The translations under genes and the position numbers were made by a program. From contig NZ_BAABAQ010000002.1 in the NCBI RefSeq assembly GCF_039537505.1, forward strand, positions 682,001 to 746,000: 64,000 nt of DNA, written 5' to 3'. This DNA comes from Streptosporangium oxazolinicum (GTDB taxonomy: Bacteria; Actinomycetota; Actinomycetes; Streptosporangiales; Streptosporangiaceae). Shown piece after piece: positions 55,224 through 61,211 of this stretch (position 1 is the stretch's first letter; each line of letters begins with the position of its first letter). The notes beneath the pieces were generated by a model that saw nothing but the letters and a program-made list of their open reading frames with translations, did not search any database and was not told where the DNA came from.

Positions 55224-56180
55224 ATGGATGCGGATCTGCAGGGAATGCGCGCCTTCGTGGTCGCGTCCGAGGAGTTGCACTTCACCAGGGCGGCCGAGCG
55301 TCTGTTCCTGTCGCAGCAGGCGCTGTCAAAACGCATCCGACGGCTGGAGGACGCCCTGTCGGTCACGTTGTTCGAGCGCACCACCCGCCGCGTCGTGCTG
55401 ACGGCCTCGGGCAGGCGGCTGCTCCCGCTCGTCAAGGAGGCCGTGGACGCCTTCGACAACGCGGTCCAGACGGCCAAGGACACCGGGGGGCGGTTGCTGA
55501 TCGACATCCACGACGAGCGGTTCACCCCGCTGCGAATCGTCCGCGCCGTCAGCGAGCGCGAACCCGGCCTCCAGATCGAGGCGAGCATGCGGCAGGCGTT
55601 CCCGGTCGCCGTGCGGGCCGTACGCGGCCGTGAGATCGACGCGGGGTTCGGGCGCGTGCACGATCTGGGGCAGCCGTGGCCGAGCACCCTGCAGCACCGG
55701 CTGGTCCACCTGGAGCCCATCCACGTGTACGTGCCGTTGACGCACCGGCTGGCCGACCGGCCCGTCCTGAAACCGCACGACCTGCGAGGGGCCGGAGTCG
55801 CGATGCCCGACCCCGGCGAGGCGTCCGAGTGGCGGGGCTACCTGGCCCGGTTCGCCCGCTACTTCGGCATCCCGCTGCATTACAACGAGCCCGCGCTCGG
55901 CATCGAGCACCTCATCGAGCAGATCCACCGCGAGCGGCACGCGGTGGCGCTCGGGGAGGCCGGTATCCGCCTGGCGGGTGACTCCGGGTTACGCCGGATC
56001 CCGCTCACGGGACCGGAGGTGCCGTACCCCTGGTCGATCGTGTGGGACCGGCGTAACACCAGTGCGAACCTCGGGCGGCTGCTCGCCTTGATGCCCGCGC
56101 CCACGCTGCCCGCCCAAAACGATCAGCGGACCTGGATTCCCGACGTGGACCGGCGACACCCCTCCAACCAGTCCGGCTGA
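55224..56180 (+). CDS. LysR-type regulator 1
   Basis: A 318-residue LTTR: N-terminal winged helix-turn-helix (MRAFVVASEELHFTRAAERL, SQQALSKRIRRLEDAL) and a ligand-binding domain. The ATG has TAGATT 6 nt upstream (leaderless). It is divergent from the clpP pair and convergent with the phosphorylase gene. In the salinosporamide cluster a LysR regulator (SalR2) controls the chloroethylmalonyl genes, a possible parallel. Confidence 0.9.
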   Translation: MDADLQGMRAFVVASEELHFTRAAERLFLSQQALSKRIRRLEDALSVTLFERTTRRVVLTASGRRLLPLVKEAVDAFDNAVQTAKDTGGRLLIDIHDERFTPLRIVRAVSEREPGLQIEASMRQAFPVAVRAVRGREIDAGFGRVHDLGQPWPSTLQHRLVHLEPIHVYVPLTHRLADRPVLKPHDLRGAGVAMPDPGEASEWRGYLARFARYFGIPLHYNEPALGIEHLIEQIHRERHAVALGEAGIRLAGDSGLRRIPLTGPEVPYPWSIVWDRRNTSANLGRLLALMPAPTLPAQNDQRTWIPDVDRRHPSNQSG

Positions 56181-56181
56181 G

Positions 56182-57036
56182 TCAGACCCGGGTCTCCTTG
56201 CGCAACAGCCAGCGCGCATGTCCGGGCACGGCCACCTCCGGACCGGTCATGACCGCATCGCCGAGCGCCTCCTGGCAGGGACAGGTGAAGTCGTCCGGCA
56301 GCCTTTCCACGAGCCGGACGACGGCCTCCCTGGCCAGGTCGACGTTGCGCCGCATCACGTCGGCCACGGCGTGCGCGCTCACCGTACCGGGGTCGTCCCG
56401 TCGCCAGCAGTCGTAGTCCGTCACCAGCGCGAGCCCCACGTAGCAGAGCTCGGCCTCGCGGGCGAGCTTGGCCTCCGGCAACGCGGTCATACCGATGACG
56501 TCCATCCCCCACGACCGGTAGAGGTCGGACTCGGCACGGGTGGAGAACTGCGGGCCTTCCACGCAGCAGTAGGTGCCCGTGTCGTGTGTACGGGCCCCGG
56601 CCGACCTGGCGGCCTCGGCGAGCAGAGGCCGCAGCCGCGCGCAGAAGGGATCCGCGAAGGAGACGTGCGCGACCACGCCGCCGCCGAAGAACGTCGAGGC
56701 GCGCGTGCCACGGGTGCGGTCCACGATCTGGTCGGGAACCACGACGTCACCGGGTGCGAGTTCCTCACGGAGGCTGCCCACCGCGCTGACGCTGACTATT
56801 TGGCGGACGCCGACGCTCTTCAGCGCGTGGATGTTGGCCCGTGCCGGAACCTCGGCCGGGGACAGGGTGTGTCCCCGGCCGTGCCTGGACAGGAACACGA
56901 CCCGCCGACCGGCCAGCGTCCCGGCCATCAGCGGCCCGCTCGGCTCGCCGTACGGCGAGCCGAGCCGGACCTCCTCGACCGCGGTCAGCCCTGGCAGGTC
57001 GTAGAGCCCGCTGCCACCGATGACCCCTATGGACAT
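56182..57036 (-). CDS. MTAP/PNP-family nucleoside phosphorylase (SalT/FlB-like candidate)
   Basis: A 284-residue phosphorylase of the methylthioadenosine phosphorylase group. Phosphate and base sites include GGSGLYDLPG, LSRHGRGHTLSPAEVPAR and GMTALPEAKLAREAELCY. It starts 7 nt after the chlorinase gene, the order expected if 5'-chloro-5'-deoxyadenosine made by the chlorinase is split to 5-chlororibose-1-phosphate. An ordinary MTAP cannot be excluded from sequence alone. Confidence 0.88.
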   Translation of the reverse strand: MSIGVIGGSGLYDLPGLTAVEEVRLGSPYGEPSGPLMAGTLAGRRVVFLSRHGRGHTLSPAEVPARANIHALKSVGVRQIVSVSAVGSLREELAPGDVVVPDQIVDRTRGTRASTFFGGGVVAHVSFADPFCARLRPLLAEAARSAGARTHDTGTYCCVEGPQFSTRAESDLYRSWGMDVIGMTALPEAKLAREAELCYVGLALVTDYDCWRRDDPGTVSAHAVADVMRRNVDLAREAVVRLVERLPDDFTCPCQEALGDAVMTGPEVAVPGHARWLLRKETRV

Positions 57037-57043
57037 CTCAGCC

Positions 57044-57859
57044 TCAGCTCAGCGTCACGGTGATCTGGGCTCCCGGGACGATATCCCACTTCTCGACGAA
57101 GCTGCCCTGGTTGAGGCCGAGCGCCAGTTTGCCCCTGCTGTTGACATACGCCAGCGGCTCACCAACCCCGACCTCGCCGAAGGTGTCGCGGAACGGGATC
57201 TCCAGCGTCTCACCGTCCAAAACGACCCGCAGCATCCCGGCGCGCATCTCCTCCGAAGTGCCGAGGAGGGCACCGGGCACGTTGGTCCACACGTTCCCGA
57301 AGTTCTTGTCGATACGGGTGATCTCACCTTCGGCGCCGCCGCCCGCGGCCCGGCTCGCCTGTGTGTGCGACAGGCGCACAAGGCCGGCCGAGTCCAGTGC
57401 GGGCCCGACCGCGTCGATCGGCACCCCCGCCGCGAGGTGTCCCGCACAGGCGGCCACCACGTCCTTGCCGTACCAGGTGGGAGTGACCGGCTGGTGCATC
57501 ACGTCGGGCGAGGTCACCTCGTACACCTCGACCGCAGGCACGGACTCGATCGCGAAGGTGAGCAGCCCGTTGTTCGGCGCGACCAGGAGCTGGCCCTTCT
57601 CGTTGCGCACGACGACGCATCGGGTGTCGGTGCCGGTCTGCGGATAGACGTAGGCGGCGATGATGGTCTCCGCCGGGAAGGACGCGGGAACGTCCTCCAG
57701 GAAGAGCGCGCCCTCGCGGATGTCGAACGGCGTCACCGCGTGGGTGATGTCGACAATGGTCGCGCCGGGAGCGATGCTCAGCATGAGCCCCTTGCACAGG
57801 GCGGTGGCCTCGTCGTTGGCTCCCACATCGGACAGGAAAGCGATCAGGCGGTGCGACAT
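57044..57859 (-). CDS. salL: SalL-type SAM-dependent chlorinase
   Basis: A 271-residue protein of the DUF62 (fluorinase/chlorinase/SAM hydroxide adenosyltransferase) family. It closely resembles Salinispora SalL along its length (FLSDVGANDEATALCKG, FDIREGALFLEDVPASFP, QPVTPTWYGKD). SalL's halide-site residues Tyr70 and Gly131 occur at the same numbers here, as does Trp129. The His of hydroxide adenosyltransferases (TFHGRD motif) is replaced (TWYGKD). The fluorinase-specific insertion of about 20 residues is absent, since VVVRNEKGQLLVAPNNG is continuous. It probably makes 5'-chloro-5'-deoxyadenosine from SAM and chloride. AAGGA precedes ATG 57859. Confidence 0.88.
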   Translation of the reverse strand: MSHRLIAFLSDVGANDEATALCKGLMLSIAPGATIVDITHAVTPFDIREGALFLEDVPASFPAETIIAAYVYPQTGTDTRCVVVRNEKGQLLVAPNNGLLTFAIESVPAVEVYEVTSPDVMHQPVTPTWYGKDVVAACAGHLAAGVPIDAVGPALDSAGLVRLSHTQASRAAGGGAEGEITRIDKNFGNVWTNVPGALLGTSEEMRAGMLRVVLDGETLEIPFRDTFGEVGVGEPLAYVNSRGKLALGLNQGSFVEKWDIVPGAQITVTLS

Positions 57860-57930
57860 GGACGATCCTTCAGGTCGGTGACATCGACTGCTGACGAGTC
57901 TCGGTGCCGGAGCCGAGCCGCCGCATCCGA

Positions 57931-58003
57931 CCAATCGACCGAGTCGTAATGCGACGTTGGTCGTATTGGCGAGGACGTGATCGACTTCTAGCGTCGTAGC
58001 TAG
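57931..58003. promoter_or_regulatory. Inverted repeats in the divergent chlorinase/aminotransferase promoter
   Basis: CCAATCGACC (57931-57940) is matched imperfectly by GGTCGTATTGG (57959-57969). A second palindrome CTAGC-GTCGTA-GCTAG lies at 57988-58003. Both lie between the chlorinase and aminotransferase starts and could bind one of the two LysR regulators. Confidence 0.45.
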
Positions 58004-58025
58004 CCTCGAGGAGGGAAGAGACATC

Positions 58026-58937
58026 ATGGGCATGGCTTCGGCGTCCGTACTCACGTTCTGGGACGGCTCGGTGAGCGAGCGGCGCATCCCGTTCGGAGGC
58101 AGCAGCATGCAGCACGGCACAGCCGTCTTCGAAGGCATCCGCTGCTACCTGACACAGGACGGCCCCGCGCTGTTCCGGCTGGAGGAGCACCTGACCAGGC
58201 TGCTGCGGTCGGCGGCGCTGCTCGGCATGGCGCACGACTACGGGATCGAGCGGCTGGAGGCCGACGTCCTGGCGGCCGCGGCGGCGAGCGGGCTGCCCCG
58301 GTGCTACGTCCGGCCCGCGCTGTTCACAGCCGATCCGATCCTGTCGATCGACCTGTCCGGCACGCCGTTCACCCTGGCCGTCGAGGTCTGGCCGGCGACC
58401 TCGTTCCGGCCGCCGACCGCTCCACCGGCCCGGCTCATGATCTCCACGTGGCGTCGCCCGTCACCCGCGACGTTCCCGCCGGGCGCCAAGGCGACCGGCA
58501 TGTACGTGGTCTCGGCACTGGCCAGGACCGAGGCGGCCAAGGCCGGATACGACGACGCGATCCAGCTCGACCCGGAGTCCGGGCGGGTGGCCGAGGCGAG
58601 CGTGGCCAACGTGTTCCTGGTGCGCGGGGGCCGCCTGATCACCCCCTGGCTCACGGACAGCCTGCTACCCGGCATCACCCGCGACACGGTGCTGGTGATC
58701 GCCCGCAAGATCGGCATGCCGACGGTCGAGGAGCCCGTGGAGGTGCGGGATCTGCTCACGGCCGACGAGGTGTTCCTCACCGGCACGGCCAGCGAGCTGG
58801 TTCCGGTCGCCTCGATCGGCGACCATGACCTCCCCGCCTGCCGGCCGGTCTTCGACACCCTCTCCCGAGCGTTCCGCCAGGCCACGACGGGCCTGGACTT
58901 CACCGGACTCGGCTGGCTCACACCTGTACGCGATTGA
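58026..58937 (+). CDS. Branched-chain/class IV aminotransferase
   Basis: A 303-residue PLP enzyme of fold type IV similar to IlvE. The N-terminal GTAVFEGIRCY, the cofactor Lys in PGAKATGMYVVSALART and AEASVANVFLVRGG are characteristic. GGAGGGAAG precedes the ATG. It is divergent from the chlorinase. It probably transaminates the 2-oxo acid made by the cluster into an amino acid building block, or runs in reverse on an amino acid. Confidence 0.9.
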   Translation: MGMASASVLTFWDGSVSERRIPFGGSSMQHGTAVFEGIRCYLTQDGPALFRLEEHLTRLLRSAALLGMAHDYGIERLEADVLAAAAASGLPRCYVRPALFTADPILSIDLSGTPFTLAVEVWPATSFRPPTAPPARLMISTWRRPSPATFPPGAKATGMYVVSALARTEAAKAGYDDAIQLDPESGRVAEASVANVFLVRGGRLITPWLTDSLLPGITRDTVLVIARKIGMPTVEEPVEVRDLLTADEVFLTGTASELVPVASIGDHDLPACRPVFDTLSRAFRQATTGLDFTGLGWLTPVRD

Positions 58938-59891
58938 GCGCCGGCAGCGCGACCCGTCTGTCGCACCGACCGTGTGAGCGATACCGCGCAAGGCGTCCAG
59001 CACTGTCCGGTACGTAGGGATACGTTGGGATCCCGCGCGGAGCACCGCATACAGAGTGTGGGTGACCGGAGGGCCGCACAACGGCAGCAGAACCGTACCG
59101 GGCGGCTGGACGGCCATGGCGAGGCTGGGCACCAGCGCGACCCCCCTGCCCACGGCGACCAGGGCGAGTGCCGCAGAGCACTCGCTGACGCGGTGCCGCA
59201 CGTCCGGAGTGAAGCCCACCATCATGCATGCGGCCCGCACCACGTCCGCGTACGGGTCGCCGTCCATACCGACGATCCACGGCTCAGCGGCCAGGTCGGC
59301 GAGCTCGACCGAGTCCCGCGTGGCGAAGACATGGTTCAGCGGCAGGGCGGCGTAGAGCGGGTCGGCGAGCAGGTCGACCCGGGTGTAACGGACATCGGAG
59401 CGGATCGGGCTGTTCCGGTGCTCGCCGGCGACGACGATGTCGAGGTTGCCCATCTCAAGATCGGCGAAGCAGCCGGGTGGCTCGGCCTCGCGCACCAGGA
59501 CGTTCACCCCCGGATCGGTACGGCCCAGCTCGCTCAGGGCCGGGGCGATCACATCCCTGATCGCCGAGGAGAGTCCTCCGACCAGGACGCTGCCGACCTT
59601 CCCCTCCTCGTACGCCATCAGGTCGGCATGCGCGTTCTTGATGTGCCAGGAGATCATCTCTGCGTGTTCGAGCAGCAGCTGAGCCTGGTCGGTGATTCGT
59701 ACGCGACGTCCATAACGAACGGTCAGCGGAATACCAAACTCGCGGGAGAGTTTGGCGATCTGCTGGGAAACCGCTGAAGGGGTCAGATGAAGTATTTCGG
59801 CAACGGCGGTTACGCTACCGTGATCACGCAGCTCTCGCAAGACGCGCAGGCGACGCAAATCCATCATGAAGCCCTTGCTTATGCCTTCCAT
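58665..59891 (-). CDS. LysR-type regulator 2, with a long antisense tail
   Basis: A 408-codon frame. Residues 1-318 form a normal LTTR: MDLRRLRVLRELRDHGSVTA helix-turn-helix and a C-terminal effector domain ending near GIAHTVGATDGSR. The last 90 codons run antisense through the aminotransferase gene and are rich in Arg/Gly/Asp, so the original stop seems lost. The start may be 59891 (TAAGAT box, leaderless) or ATG 59867 (AAGG site). It is divergent from ridA by 50 bp. Confidence 0.8.
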   Translation of the reverse strand: MEGISKGFMMDLRRLRVLRELRDHGSVTAVAEILHLTPSAVSQQIAKLSREFGIPLTVRYGRRVRITDQAQLLLEHAEMISWHIKNAHADLMAYEEGKVGSVLVGGLSSAIRDVIAPALSELGRTDPGVNVLVREAEPPGCFADLEMGNLDIVVAGEHRNSPIRSDVRYTRVDLLADPLYAALPLNHVFATRDSVELADLAAEPWIVGMDGDPYADVVRAACMMVGFTPDVRHRVSECSAALALVAVGRGVALVPSLAMAVQPPGTVLLPLCGPPVTHTLYAVLRAGSQRIPTYRTVLDALRGIAHTVGATDGSRCRRSIAYRCEPAESGEVQARRGLAERSGEGVEDRPAGGEVMVADRGDRNQLAGRAGEEHLVGREQIPHLHGLLDRRHADLAGDHQHRVAGDAG

Positions 59892-59941
59892 GTTTCAATC
59901 TTAAATTGACATCGCCATGATGCCTACACAAGCTTACTGAC

Positions 59942-60352
59942 ATGAATGAGCGTTCCGTGTCATCAGCCCCCTCACGGCAGCTGTTTTCCTCTGGATCCCC
60001 ATACGAATCATTGGTCGGTTACTCACGCACAGTACGCACAGGCCCATTCGTCTTCGTCTCTGGTACTACCGCGGGTGCCCCAAACGGCCCTATCGGAGGG
60101 AGCGACGCCGGAAAACAGGCAGCCGAAATCCTTGACAGGATAGTCAATGCGCTGCGTGAAGCCGGAGCGAGCGCTTCCGATGTGGTGCGCACGCGCGTCT
60201 ACCTGACAGACATCGCCGACTTCAACGCCGTGGCCAGGGCCCATGTGGCCGTCTTCGCGGACATCCGGCCGACCACCACCTTCGTCGAGATATCCGCTCT
60301 GGCCGATCCCGCCCTGCTGGTCGAAATCGAGGCGGACGCTATCGTCCAATAA
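59942..60352 (+). CDS. RidA/YjgF family protein
   Basis: A 136-residue RidA-like trimeric deaminase/hydrolase of enamines and imines. Motifs: VFVSGTTAGAPNGPIGG, VVRTRVYLTDIADFNAV and the C-terminal FVEISALADPALLVEIEADA. The catalytic Arg is in VRTRVYL. In a cluster with an aminotransferase it may hydrolyse or direct an imine intermediate. Confidence 0.88.
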   Translation: MNERSVSSAPSRQLFSSGSPYESLVGYSRTVRTGPFVFVSGTTAGAPNGPIGGSDAGKQAAEILDRIVNALREAGASASDVVRTRVYLTDIADFNAVARAHVAVFADIRPTTTFVEISALADPALLVEIEADAIVQ

Positions 60353-60419
60353 CCGGTCGGTCCTGTCTGAAATATATATCGGCACTCATTATTCACACCG
60401 CACCGGAGATGAGATCTCG

Positions 60420-61175
60420 ATGAACAGCCTGTCATCGGCAAAGCCGCTGGCCGTCGTCACCGGCGGAACAAAGGGGATCGGACTCTCGTTCAGCCAGCGC
60501 TTGACAGAACTGGGATACCAGGTGGTAGCCCTCTTCAGGCACGACAAGGGTGCCGCCGAAACCGCCAGGGCCATGCTGCCCGACGGATTTACCGCGATCC
60601 CCTGTGACGTCTCCGTCCCCTCGGCTGCCCGCCACACCGCCGCGGAAATCCTCCGCGACCACGGCACCCCGCGCGTACTGGTCAACAACGCGGGGCGTAA
60701 CATCGACCGTCCCTTTCTGGAACTGACGGACGACGACTGGCACACCGTCCTGGACGCCAACCTCTCCGCGCCCTTCTATCTGACCCAGGCGTTCGCCCCC
60801 GCCATGCTGACGGCCGGCGGCGGGTCCGTGGTCAACGTCGGCGCCACGACCGGCATCCGGCCGAGGTTCAACGGCGCCAACTACTGCGCCAGCAAGGCCG
60901 GGCTGCTGCATCTGACCAAGTGCCTGGCCCTGGAGTTGGCACCGACCATCCGGGTGAACTGCCTGATCCCCGGGATGATCGACACCGAGGACATGCAGAT
61001 GCGCTGCCGAACCGCGGCACCCGAGCACCGCGACAGCATGTTCACCGGCATCCCGCAAGGCCGGATCGGATCACCCGACGAGATGGCGAGCGCACTGGAA
61101 TTCATGATCGGTGACGCCGCCCGGTACATAACCGGTCAAAAGCTCATCGTAGACGGCGGCCAGTTCATGTGGTGA
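60420..61175 (+). CDS. Short-chain dehydrogenase/reductase next to the PKS gene
   Basis: A 251-residue FabG-like SDR with TGGTKGIGLSFSQ, NNAGRN and YCASK. The position 13 residues before the Tyr, usually Ser, is Ala in NVGATTG, with a Thr next to it, so catalysis may be altered. GGAGATGAG precedes the ATG. It ends 36 nt before the PKS start and is probably co-transcribed with it. Confidence 0.87.
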   Translation: MNSLSSAKPLAVVTGGTKGIGLSFSQRLTELGYQVVALFRHDKGAAETARAMLPDGFTAIPCDVSVPSAARHTAAEILRDHGTPRVLVNNAGRNIDRPFLELTDDDWHTVLDANLSAPFYLTQAFAPAMLTAGGGSVVNVGATTGIRPRFNGANYCASKAGLLHLTKCLALELAPTIRVNCLIPGMIDTEDMQMRCRTAAPEHRDSMFTGIPQGRIGSPDEMASALEFMIGDAARYITGQKLIVDGGQFMW

Positions 61176-61211
61176 CGAGGCCACGTACCTCGATACGAGA
61201 AGGACCATCAC

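Noticed and set aside
57044..57859. Fluorinase or SAM hydroxide adenosyltransferase as the function of this gene
   Set aside because: The fluorinase insertion is missing, and the halide-site Tyr70/Gly131 match the chlorinase. The His-containing motif of hydroxide adenosyltransferases is changed to TWYGKD.
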